A stretch of DNA of 55,044 bases from Alphaproteobacteria bacterium (GTDB lineage Bacteria > Pseudomonadota > Alphaproteobacteria > SP197). Shown one piece after another: positions 8,638 through 16,161 of this stretch. The stretch is from contig VGDP01000022.1 in assembly GCA_016869675.1 (NCBI GenBank), positions 1-55,044 on the forward strand. Direction: 5' to 3'. The position numbers were made by a program, and so were the translations under genes. The notes beneath the pieces were generated by a model. It saw nothing but the letters and a program-made list of their open reading frames with translations, did no database searches and was not told where the DNA came from. Numbering within the stretch: position 1 is the first letter of the stretch; each line of letters opens with the position of its first letter.

Positions 8638-8670
8638 GGGATCGCGGCTGTTTAGGTCCAGCCGCGACCC
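8638..8670. terminator. Candidate bidirectional terminator hairpin
   Basis: GGG-A-TCGCGGCTG (8638-8650) pairs with CAGCCGCGACCC (8659-8670), giving a 12-bp stem with one bulged A. It lies between the CoxIV-like gene and the convergent DEAD-box helicase. No clear T-tract follows on either strand, so intrinsic termination is only plausible. Confidence 0.45.
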
Positions 8671-8691
8671 CTCATTGGTGTCGTCCGTCAG

Positions 8692-10014
8692 TTAACGAGT
8701 AAGCCCAGCGTTCGGCGTGCGCCCCAGCATGCGCTTCAAGCCGGCGTCCGCGCCTGCGGTGTCCGCTCGGTGCGAACTGTGAGAACGGTGCGCTCGCTGC
8801 TGCGACGTGTCGGCGCGTGGCCGGGCCGACGTGACAGGTGGCGCGCCAGCGCTCCGCGATGGCGGCACGGCGGCGGTGACCGCCGGCCGGGCGCCATGCG
8901 CGGCGACCGGCACCTTGACCCCGGTCGTCTTCTCGATGTCACGTAGGTAAGGGCGCTCGGAGGGATCGCAGAACGAGATCGCGACGCCGCCCAATCCGGC
9001 GCGCGCCGTGCGGCCGATGCGGTGGACGTAGCTTTCAGGCACGTTGGGTAGCTCGAAGTTGATGACGTGGCTCACGGCGTCCACGTCGATGCCGCGCGCG
9101 GCGATGTCGGTCGCTACCAGGATCGGCGTGCGGCCTGACTTGAAATCGCTGAGTGCACGCTCGCGCTGGACCTGGCTCTTGTTGCCGTGGATCGCGGTGG
9201 CCCCCAGTCCGATGCCGTCGAGGTGGCGGGCGACCTTGTCCGCGCCCCGCTTGGTACGGGTGAACACCAGCACGCGATCGAAGCCGGACGAACGCAGCAG
9301 GTCAGCCAGCAGCGCCCGCTTGGCTTGGGCGTCGACCAGGTACACCCGCTGGTCGACCTTGTCGGCGGTCTTGGCCGGCGGCGTCACCGCCACGTGGGCG
9401 GGATCACGCAGGTGCTCGCGCGCGAGCGCGTCGATCGGTCCGGGCATAGTCGCCGAAAACAGCAGGGTCTGCCGCTCCTTCGGCAGCGCGCGCAGGATAC
9501 GCTTGATCGGCACGATGAAGCCGAGATCGAACATGTGATCGGCCTCGTCGAGCACGACCGTCGTGCACGTATCCAGCCGGATCGCGCCGGCGGTCATGTG
9601 GTCGAGCAGCCGGCCCGGTGTCGCGACCAGCACGTCGACGCCGCGCGCCATGGCGCGGATCTGCGGGCCCGGCTTGGCGCCGCCGATGACGACCGCGACG
9701 GTCAGGTCGATGCATCGGCCGTAGGCCTCGAAGCTGTCGGCGATCTGGGCCGTCAACTCGCGCGTCGGCGCCAGTACCAGGGCACGGCAGCGCTTCTCGC
9801 GGCGCCGGTCGGGGTTGGCGATCAGCCGGTGCAGGATGGGCAGCGCGAACGCCGCGGTCTTGCCGGTGCCGGTCTGCGCCAGCCCGATCAGGTCGCGACC
9901 GCCCAGCACGGGCGGGATGGCTTGGGTCTGGATGGGCGTAGGGGTGGTGTAACCTTCGTGCTTCAGGGCACGAAGCAAGGGCTCGGCCAGGCCGAGCGTA
10001 TCGAAGCTATGCAA
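8692..10014 (-). CDS. DEAD-box ATP-dependent RNA helicase (RhlE-like)
   Basis: The 440-residue helicase has all core motifs: Q motif (TPTPIQTQAI, about 24-33), Walker A AQTGTGKT (46-53), PTRELTAQI, VLDEADHMF, SAT, and HRIGRTARAG in the second RecA domain. A roughly 70-residue low-complexity basic tail (PSRSAGAPP, then R/H/S-rich) probably binds RNA. RhlE-type helicases remodel rRNA and mRNA structure, often in the cold. The short tail and the PFRxxEK-like linker (PYLRDIEKTTGVKVPV) fit RhlE rather than DeaD/CsdA. It is transcribed alone. Confidence 0.92.
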   Translation of the reverse strand: MHSFDTLGLAEPLLRALKHEGYTTPTPIQTQAIPPVLGGRDLIGLAQTGTGKTAAFALPILHRLIANPDRRREKRCRALVLAPTRELTAQIADSFEAYGRCIDLTVAVVIGGAKPGPQIRAMARGVDVLVATPGRLLDHMTAGAIRLDTCTTVVLDEADHMFDLGFIVPIKRILRALPKERQTLLFSATMPGPIDALAREHLRDPAHVAVTPPAKTADKVDQRVYLVDAQAKRALLADLLRSSGFDRVLVFTRTKRGADKVARHLDGIGLGATAIHGNKSQVQRERALSDFKSGRTPILVATDIAARGIDVDAVSHVINFELPNVPESYVHRIGRTARAGLGGVAISFCDPSERPYLRDIEKTTGVKVPVAAHGARPAVTAAVPPSRSAGAPPVTSARPRADTSQQRAHRSHSSHRADTAGADAGLKRMLGRTPNAGLTR

Positions 10015-10267
10015 GAAACTGCTTTCCGCGGGCCTGGTCGCGCGGGTGGCGCGGGACGATGGGGCCCGTCTTGTGGAGGATGGACCCCGCGTACCTGGGC
10101 CCTACCGGTGTTGCGATGAAGCGCGCTCGCCAGGCGACAATCAACTTGTCGTTCACGCGGCGAAAGCGTCACTCGATGGTGCACGATGCACGCGGCACTC
10201 TATATAGGGCGGGGCTGGACGGTGTCCAGTCCTGCCGACCCCCTTTGTTCCGAGGACCGCGCCGCTC

Positions 10268-10960
10268 GTGTCCGACCTTACGACGCTGATTTACCATGCC
10301 ACCACGTGGGTGCTCCCGGCCCTTTTCGCGATCACGTTCCACGAAGCGGCCCACGGTTGGGTGGCATCGAAGCTCGGCGACGACACGGCGCGGCAGGCCG
10401 GCCGGGTCAGCTTCAACCCGTTGCGTCACATCGACCGCTTCGGGACCGTGATCCTGCCCGGCCTGCTGGTGCTGTTCCACGCGCCCTTCATCTTCGGCTA
10501 CGCCAAGCCGGTCCCGGTCGATTTCCGGCGCCTGCGCCAGCCCAAGCGCGACATGGTTTGGGTCGCCACGGCGGGGCCGGCCATAAACATCGCGCTCGCG
10601 CTGGCCTGCGCCTTCGCCGTGCATGGGGCGAACCGGCTGCCGGATTTCGTTGCCCATTGGGCCGTGGCCAATCTGACCAACGCGTTCGTGCTCAACGTCG
10701 TCCTGGCGGTGTTCAATTTGCTGCCCCTGCCGCCGCTGGATGGCGGGCGTATCCTGGTCGGGTTGCTTCCGCCGCCGTGGGATCGCCGGCTGGCGCGCAC
10801 CGAGCGCTGGGGCATGGCGATCCTGATCGGGCTTCTGATGCTGCCGCCCCTGATCGGCATGCAGTTCGGCGTCGATCTCAGCGTGATTGGCTGGCTCCTT
10901 GGGCCCGTCGTCGACTGGCTGTTGCGCCTGATCGAGGCGATCGCCGGGTTCTCGGCCTGA
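10268..10960 (+). CDS. Site-2 protease family (M50) membrane metalloprotease
   Basis: The 230-residue polytopic protein has the zinc motif HEAAH at 25-29 and the third-ligand motif NLLPLPPLDGG at about 150-160. This is the diagnostic pair of the compact Rv/YwhC-type M50 proteases without a PDZ domain. It should cleave within the membrane; the substrate is unknown. A GTG start is used at 10268, after GTTCCGAGGACC. It precedes scpA by 64 bp on the same strand. In many alphaproteobacteria nagZ occupies the slot before scpA; nagZ is not seen here. Confidence 0.9.
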   Translation: MSDLTTLIYHATTWVLPALFAITFHEAAHGWVASKLGDDTARQAGRVSFNPLRHIDRFGTVILPGLLVLFHAPFIFGYAKPVPVDFRRLRQPKRDMVWVATAGPAINIALALACAFAVHGANRLPDFVAHWAVANLTNAFVLNVVLAVFNLLPLPPLDGGRILVGLLPPPWDRRLARTERWGMAILIGLLMLPPLIGMQFGVDLSVIGWLLGPVVDWLLRLIEAIAGFSA

Positions 10961-11024
10961 CAGGGCCGCCAAGGGTGGTGACAAGCCGGGGGAATCGGCG
11001 CAGGAATGGGCCCGAGGATCCGCC

Positions 11025-11807
11025 GTGACCGAGACCCGACCCTTCGAGGAAGCCTGGGAACCGCCCGCCGACGATGCCGAGCGCTTCGTCGTCGATCTGG
11101 CCGGATTCGAAGGCCCACTGGACGTTCTGCTCGAGCTGGCGCGGCGCCAGAAGGTCGATCTGACGCGTATCTCGATCCTCGCGCTCGCCGACCAGTACCT
11201 CGCCTTCATCGCCGAGTTGCGCACGGTGCGGCTCGACATCGCCGCCGACTATCTGGTCATGGCGGCGTGGCTCGCCTACCTCAAGTCGCGGCTGCTGCTG
11301 CCGCCCGAGGAGCAGGAGGAGCCGAGCGCCGAGAAGATGGCCGAGGCCCTGGCCTTCCGCCTGCAGCGGCTCGAGGCCATGCGCGGCGCGGCGGACCGGC
11401 TGATGGCTCTGCCGCGCCTGGGCCAGGACGTCTTCGCGCGCGGCGCGCCTGAAGGCGTGCCGGTCGAGAAATCCGTCCGCTTAGAGGCGACCCTGTTCGA
11501 GCTGCTGTCGGCCTATGCCGAGCAGAAACGCTGGCGCGAGGTCCACGAGGTGCTGCGCATCCGCCCGCCGCGCGTCATCACCATCGAGGAATCGCTGATG
11601 CGCCTGCGCCGGCTGGTGCCTGACGTACCCGAGTGGGAGGCGCTGTGGCGCTTCCTTCCTGCCGGCCTAGCGGATCCGCAGCTCAACCGCTCCGCGATCG
11701 CCTCGACCCTGGTCGCGGGTCTCGAACTGGCGCGCCAGGGCTCGCTGCAACTGCGGCAACTTGCGCCCTTTGGCCCCATCTACGTGCGTCGGAGCACCAC
11801 GGCATGA
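11025..11807 (+). CDS. scpA: Segregation and condensation protein A
   Basis: ScpA is the kleisin subunit that bridges SMC heads with ScpB in chromosome condensation. The 260-residue sequence shows the kleisin N-terminal motif LAGFEGPLDVLLELARRQKV DL near residue 25 onward, followed by YLVMAAWLAYLKSRLLLP and a C-terminal winged-helix region. It starts with GTG (CGCCGTGACC). Its stop overlaps the scpB start as ATGA, so the two are translationally coupled. Confidence 0.95.
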   Translation: MTETRPFEEAWEPPADDAERFVVDLAGFEGPLDVLLELARRQKVDLTRISILALADQYLAFIAELRTVRLDIAADYLVMAAWLAYLKSRLLLPPEEQEEPSAEKMAEALAFRLQRLEAMRGAADRLMALPRLGQDVFARGAPEGVPVEKSVRLEATLFELLSAYAEQKRWREVHEVLRIRPPRVITIEESLMRLRRLVPDVPEWEALWRFLPAGLADPQLNRSAIASTLVAGLELARQGSLQLRQLAPFGPIYVRRSTTA

Positions 11808-12463
11808 CCGACCAGACCCTGCATAAACGGCTGATCGAGGCGCTGCTGTTCGCCGCCGCCGAGCCCCTTGCCGTCGACGAGCTCCAGGCCCGCCTGCCGG
11901 AGGGCACATCGGCCGAAGCCTTGTTGGCGGAACTCGCGGCGGACTACGCCGAGCGCGGGGTCAATCTGGTCGCGGTGGCGGGGCGCTGGCAGTTCCGCAC
12001 CGCAGCCGATCTGGGGCCCCTGATGCGCCTTTCGATCGAGTTAAAACGCAAGCTGAGCCGCGCGGCGCTCGAGACCCTGGCGATCATCGCGTACCACCAG
12101 CCCGCGACGCGGGCCGAGATCGAGGAGGTGCGTGGCGTGTCGGTCAGCAAGGGAACGCTCGACCTGCTGCTCGAGATCGGCTGGATCAAGCCGCGCGGCC
12201 ACCGCGATGCGCCGGGCAAGCCGACGCTGTGGGTCACCACCGAGGCGTTCCTCGAACACTTCGGTCTGGCGGCGCTGGACGATCTGCCGGGCATGAGCGA
12301 ACTTCGCGCCTCGGGCCTCTTAGACAACAAGGGCCCCATGGCAGCCATGCCGGTGCTGGCTGGCGGCGGCCAGCCCGACGAAGCGTCCGACAACGACGAG
12401 CTGGTCGAGGACCAGGAGCCGGACGACGTGCACGGGCTCAGCGCTGGCGGCGAAGCGGCCTAG
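11804..12463 (+). CDS. scpB: Segregation and condensation protein B
   Basis: ScpB is the winged-helix partner of ScpA in the SMC-ScpAB complex. The 219-residue protein has two winged-helix domains: ALLFAAAEPLAVDELQARLP at the N-terminus and ALETLAIIAYHQPATRAEIE, then VRGVSVSKGTLDLLLEIGWI, in the second. The C-terminal acidic tail after about residue 190 is poorly conserved in the family. The start at 11804 overlaps the scpA stop by four bases, which fixes it. Confidence 0.95.
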   Translation: MTDQTLHKRLIEALLFAAAEPLAVDELQARLPEGTSAEALLAELAADYAERGVNLVAVAGRWQFRTAADLGPLMRLSIELKRKLSRAALETLAIIAYHQPATRAEIEEVRGVSVSKGTLDLLLEIGWIKPRGHRDAPGKPTLWVTTEAFLEHFGLAALDDLPGMSELRASGLLDNKGPMAAMPVLAGGGQPDEASDNDELVEDQEPDDVHGLSAGGEAA

Positions 12464-12482
12464 TCGCCGCGAACGCCGCTGC

Positions 12483-13220
12483 ATGATCGGCCTCGACGAA
12501 TACGGCGACGGCGAACGCTACGATCAAGAGTACGGCGCCTGGGAACCCGACGGCCCGTTCTACGAACGCCTTGCTCATCGCTACGGCGGGCCCGTGCTGG
12601 AACTCGGCTGCGGCACGGGGCGCGTCGCGCTGGGTCTCGCGCGCCAGGGGTTTGCGGTGGTGGGCGTCGAAGTGGCGCCGGCCATGCTGGCGCGGGCGCG
12701 GGCGAAAGCGGGACACTTCCCAGTCGAGTGGCTTGAGGCCGATTGCCGAGTTCTTGGCCTGGGCCGTCGGTTCTGCACCGTGTTCATGGCGGCCAACGGC
12801 TTCCAGCACCTGGTCACCGCCGAGGATCAGATCGCCGCCATGGAGGCGGTCCACCGGCATCTGGAACCCGGTGGCGCCTTCGCTTTCAACGCACGCAACC
12901 CGGTCACCAACGAGGACGCCCGCGACGTCGACGAGGAGTACCCCTGGCACAGCTACCGCGACGGGCAGGGGCGCGCGGTGCGGGTCTCCGGCTACCATCG
13001 TTGGAGCCCGGAAACCCATACTCTCGTCTACACGACCATCCGCCGCGTCGGCGGGGCCGTCGACCGGCGCGACCTGACCCTGCGCTTCGCGCCCATACCC
13101 TGGCTGGTCGCCAGCCTGAGACACGTGGGCTTTCGCGCCATCACGGTCCGCGCCGGGTTCGCCGACGAGCCCTTCGACGAGGCCTCCAGCCAGGACGCCG
13201 TGATCGTGGCCGAGGCTTAG
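12483..13220 (+). CDS. Class I SAM-dependent methyltransferase
   Basis: The 245-residue protein has the Rossmann methyltransferase motif I VLELGCGTGRVALGLARQG at about 39-57, then the acidic motif II VVGVEVAPAMLARARAK. Motif III with MAANGFQHL follows, and later FAFNARNPV and a C-terminal beta-strand region. The substrate is not recognisable. It sits between scpB and tatA, a position usually empty or short in related genomes. The start is 20 bp after scpB, so cotranscription is possible. Confidence 0.85.
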   Translation: MIGLDEYGDGERYDQEYGAWEPDGPFYERLAHRYGGPVLELGCGTGRVALGLARQGFAVVGVEVAPAMLARARAKAGHFPVEWLEADCRVLGLGRRFCTVFMAANGFQHLVTAEDQIAAMEAVHRHLEPGGAFAFNARNPVTNEDARDVDEEYPWHSYRDGQGRAVRVSGYHRWSPETHTLVYTTIRRVGGAVDRRDLTLRFAPIPWLVASLRHVGFRAITVRAGFADEPFDEASSQDAVIVAEA

Positions 13221-13256
13221 GTCGGGCGGCATCGTATCGACTCGTCGGTTTGCTTT

Positions 13257-13273
13257 TTGCAAACGGTTTGCAA
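13257..13273. promoter_or_regulatory. 17-bp perfect palindrome, candidate operator
   Basis: TTGCAAAC-G-GTTTGCAA is a perfect 8-1-8 inverted repeat in the gap between the methyltransferase and the ABC ATPase gene, about 70 bp before the latter. It is much more AT-rich than its surroundings. An odd-centred 8-1-8 site fits a Fur-family operator. LacI-family operators also contain GCAAAC/GTTTGC half-sites, but usually with an even CG centre. Because the downstream ATPase is of the ferric-iron type, a Fur-family site is my preferred reading; this is inference. Confidence 0.55.
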
Positions 13274-13341
13274 TAAGATGGCAGGAAGTTCCGGGCGTGT
13301 TCCGCTGAACCCGCTGCGGTGCCATTCGAGGACGGAACGAC

Positions 13342-14457
13342 TTGCGGCACGGCGAGCTTCAGGCGGCGGAAATGGGACGCGCGGCGTTCGCCGGCGCGGC
13401 CCATGTCGCGCTTTCGTTCGACCGCGTCACGCACGCGTTCCGGCGCCGGGTCGTCGTCGACGACGTCTCGCTCGATCTGCGTCATGGTGAGATCGTGTGT
13501 CTGCTCGGTCCATCGGGATGCGGCAAGACGACGCTTCTGCGCATCGCCGCCGGGCTCGAGCCCTTGCAGCGGGGGCGCATCCTGCTGAAGGGACGCGTCG
13601 TCGCCGAGCCGGGGCGCGAAGTGCCGGCCGAGCGCCGCGGCATCGGCTTCGTGTTCCAGGACTACGCGCTGTTCCCGCACCTCGACGTGCTGGCCAACGT
13701 CATCTTCGGGCTCGACGGCCTGGCGCCCGCCGTGCGCCGCGAACGTGGGCTCGCCCTGCTGGAACGGGTGCGCATGGCCGGCCACGCGGCCAGTTTCCCC
13801 CACATGCTGTCGGGCGGCGAGCAGCAGCGGGTCGCGCTCGCCCGCGCGCTGGCGCCCGAGCCCGACGTGATCCTGCTCGACGAGCCGTTCTCCAATCTGG
13901 ACGTGCGCCTGTGCGAGGACGTGCGCGCCGAGACGCTGGCGATCCTGCGCGAGGCGGGCGCAAGCGCGCTCATGGTTACCCACGACGCCGAGGAGGCCAT
14001 GTTCATGGCCGACCGCATGGCCGTCATGCGCGCCGGGCGCCTGATCCAGGTCGACACGCCGGACGCCGTCTACCTCCGTCCCGCCACCACCTTCGTCACC
14101 AAGTTTCTGGGTTTCGTGAACGCGGTCCACGCCACCGTGGCCGGCGGCCGCGTCGCCTCGACCTTCGGCGAGCACCGCGCGCCCGGCCTGGGTGACGGCA
14201 CCTTGGTCGACGTGCTGGTCCGGCCCGAAGGCGTGCGGCTGGCCGAGCCGGGCGGAGCGGTCGAGGCCACGGTGGTCTCGCGTCACCGCCTCGGGGCCGA
14301 CAGCCTGATCGTGTTGTGCCTGGCGGACGGCGGCGGCTCCGTGCGCGCCCGACTTGCCCGCGACGACGGGCCGGCGGTGGGCTGCCGGGTTTCGCTCGAC
14401 ATCGATCCCGAGGCTGTGTTCCTGTTCCCCTGCGACGCGCCGGGGGACCGCGCCTAA
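13342..14457 (+). CDS. ABC transporter ATP-binding protein, FbpC/PotA-like
   Basis: The 371-residue ATPase has Walker A GPSGCGKTT, signature LSGGEQQRVALARAL, Walker B VILLDEPFSNLD and the H-loop VTHDAEEA. A C-terminal TOBE-type domain contains VLVRPEGVRL. This layout is that of the CUT1/ferric-iron/spermidine importers, closest in feel to FbpC. No permease or binding-protein gene is adjacent, so it must work with components encoded elsewhere. The TTG at 13342 has a good GAGGA nine bases upstream. An in-frame ATG at 13372 is the alternative and loses only ten residues. A palindromic candidate operator lies upstream. Confidence 0.85.
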   Translation: MRHGELQAAEMGRAAFAGAAHVALSFDRVTHAFRRRVVVDDVSLDLRHGEIVCLLGPSGCGKTTLLRIAAGLEPLQRGRILLKGRVVAEPGREVPAERRGIGFVFQDYALFPHLDVLANVIFGLDGLAPAVRRERGLALLERVRMAGHAASFPHMLSGGEQQRVALARALAPEPDVILLDEPFSNLDVRLCEDVRAETLAILREAGASALMVTHDAEEAMFMADRMAVMRAGRLIQVDTPDAVYLRPATTFVTKFLGFVNAVHATVAGGRVASTFGEHRAPGLGDGTLVDVLVRPEGVRLAEPGGAVEATVVSRHRLGADSLIVLCLADGGGSVRARLARDDGPAVGCRVSLDIDPEAVFLFPCDAPGDRA

Positions 14458-14566
14458 GCGTCGGCCGCGCGCCGGAACCCACCCCGGTGGGTTCGTTGCC
14501 TTGCCCCCCTCTTTCTGACAATATCCGCCCGCGCCGGAAGCCCATCACCGTCAAGGAGCCAAGTTC

Positions 14567-14800
14567 ATGGGATCGTTCAGCATTTGGCACTGGTTGATCG
14601 TCCTCGTCATCGTCGTCCTGTTGTTCGGACGCAACCGGATACCGGCGGTCATGGGCGACCTGGCCAAGGGCATCAAGGCGTTCAAGTCGGGCATGAAGGA
14701 CGACAAGGACGAGGCCAGCGCCGAAACGCCGTCCAAGCAGATCGCCAACGAGGCCGTGGGCGACGCGCTCGCCGGCAAGGACAAGGCGGTCAAGAGCTAG
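14567..14800 (+). CDS. tatA: Sec-independent protein translocase subunit TatA
   Basis: This 77-residue protein has an N-terminal transmembrane helix ([19 protein letters not shown]), the hinge and an amphipathic helix ([18 protein letters not shown]). A charged, disordered tail follows. TatA oligomerises to pass folded twin-arginine substrates across the inner membrane. The start follows AAGGAGCC. It is first in tatABC, and Tat-like signals are visible in the binding proteins near 48 kb and 51 kb. Confidence 0.95.
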   Translation: MGSFSIWHWLIVLVIVVLLFGRNRIPAVMGDLAKGIKAFKSGMKDDKDEASAETPSKQIANEAVGDALAGKDKAVKS

Positions 14801-14828
14801 CCGAGAGCCCCGCGCGCGGGGCGCGATC

Positions 14829-15188
14829 ATGTTCGGCATCTCCTGGTACGAGATGGCGGTGATCTCGGTCATCGCCCTGATCGTCATTGGGCCGAAGGAT
14901 CTGCCGCGCATCCTGCGCACGCTCGGCCAGTGGATGGGCAAGGCGCAGCGTCTGGCCAACGAGTTCCGTCGCGGGCTCGACCAGATGGCCAAGGAATCCG
15001 GCGTGGACGAGGTCAAGCGCCAGGTCGAGAAGGCGGCCAGCCTTCACCCGGCGAACCAGGTCAAGAAGGCTGTGCTCGGTACCGGAACGGCCGCCTCGGC
15101 GCCGGCCGCGAGCCCGGCGCCCGCGCCGACCAACGGGACGGGTGCTACGGCGACGGCCCCCGAAACGACCCGCGCGTCCGGCGCCTAG
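14829..15188 (+). CDS. tatB: Sec-independent protein translocase subunit TatB
   Basis: The 119-residue protein starts with MFGISWYEMAVISVIALIVI and the GPKDLPRILRTLGQWMGK hinge/amphipathic segment diagnostic of TatB. A coiled, charged middle and an Ala/Pro-rich tail follow. TatB forms the substrate receptor with TatC. It lies 28 bp after tatA and 27 bp before tatC, in one operon. Confidence 0.95.
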   Translation: MFGISWYEMAVISVIALIVIGPKDLPRILRTLGQWMGKAQRLANEFRRGLDQMAKESGVDEVKRQVEKAASLHPANQVKKAVLGTGTAASAPAASPAPAPTNGTGATATAPETTRASGA

Positions 15189-15215
15189 GCCCGTCGTCGG
15201 ACACGTTCGCGCATC

Positions 15216-16097
15216 ATGGTCATCCGCGACATCGACGACACCAAGCGTCCGTTGCTCGAACATCTGGTCGAGCTGCGCAAGCGCCTGATCCGCTCGGCCA
15301 TCGCGCTCCTGGTGTGCTTCGTCGCGGCGTTCGTCGTCTCCAAGCCGATCTTCCGCTTCCTCCAGGTGCCGCTCTACGAGGCGTTCATCCGCGCCGGCTA
15401 TCCGGACGCGCGGATGATCTTCACCAGCCCGATCGAGTTCTTCTTCACCCTGGTCAAGGTCGCCTTCTTCGTCGGCCTATGCGTGGCCTTTCCGCTGATC
15501 GCGCACCAGCTATGGCTGTTCGTGGCGCCGGGGCTCTACAAGCGCGAGAAGCTGGCAGCGCTGCCGTTCCTGCTGATCGGACCGATCCTGTTCCTGATCG
15601 GCGCATCGGTCGTCTACTACGTGTTCTACCCAGTCGCCCTCGACTTCTTCCTGACGTTCCAGGAACGCCCCGCGCCCGGGTCGCTGGCGATCGAGCTGGA
15701 GACGCGGGTCAGCGAGTACTTCTCGCTGCTGCTCACCTTCCTGCTGGCGTTCGGCGCGGCGTTCCAGATGCCGCTGGTGTTCACGCTGTTGGCGCGCATC
15801 GGCTTCGTCTCGTCGGGCCAGCTCAAGGGCGCGCGCAAGTACGCCATCGTCGGCGCCTTCGTGGTGGCGGCGGTGATCACGCCGCCCGATCCGTTCAGCC
15901 AGATTGGCCTCGCGATCCCGCTGATCCTGCTCTACGAGATCTCAATCTGGTGCGCGTACCTTGTCGAGAAGCAGCGCGCCAAGGCGGAAGCGGCCGAGAC
16001 CGAAGCGGCGGGCGGGGCGGTGGTCGCCGCCGGCGCGGCCAGTACCGCGGCGCCGATCGACGAGTTCCAGGAAACCGACTTCAACCAACCGCGCTGA
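15216..16097 (+). CDS. tatC: Sec-independent protein translocase subunit TatC
   Basis: The 293-residue polytopic protein begins with [20 protein letters not shown], the conserved TatC cytosolic N-terminus that recognises the twin-arginine motif. Six hydrophobic segments follow, with [20 protein letters not shown] and the conserved F-x-x-P-L region ([13 protein letters not shown]). The C-terminal 45 residues are a charged, Ala-rich extension beyond the usual end. It is followed 64 bp later by serS. Confidence 0.95.
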   Translation: MVIRDIDDTKRPLLEHLVELRKRLIRSAIALLVCFVAAFVVSKPIFRFLQVPLYEAFIRAGYPDARMIFTSPIEFFFTLVKVAFFVGLCVAFPLIAHQLWLFVAPGLYKREKLAALPFLLIGPILFLIGASVVYYVFYPVALDFFLTFQERPAPGSLAIELETRVSEYFSLLLTFLLAFGAAFQMPLVFTLLARIGFVSSGQLKGARKYAIVGAFVVAAVITPPDPFSQIGLAIPLILLYEISIWCAYLVEKQRAKAEAAETEAAGGAVVAAGAASTAAPIDEFQETDFNQPR

Positions 16098-16161
16098 CCG
16101 CTCCCCCTCGCATGGACGCGCGGACCGCTGGCCCCTTATAGAAGGCGCCGGGAGACCATCC

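Noticed and set aside
10059-10289. Small plus-strand ORF between the helicase and the site-2 protease
   Set aside because: No family pattern, overlaps the protease start, composition is Arg-rich as expected from random GC-rich frames; the interval has a TATATAG element but no supported gene.
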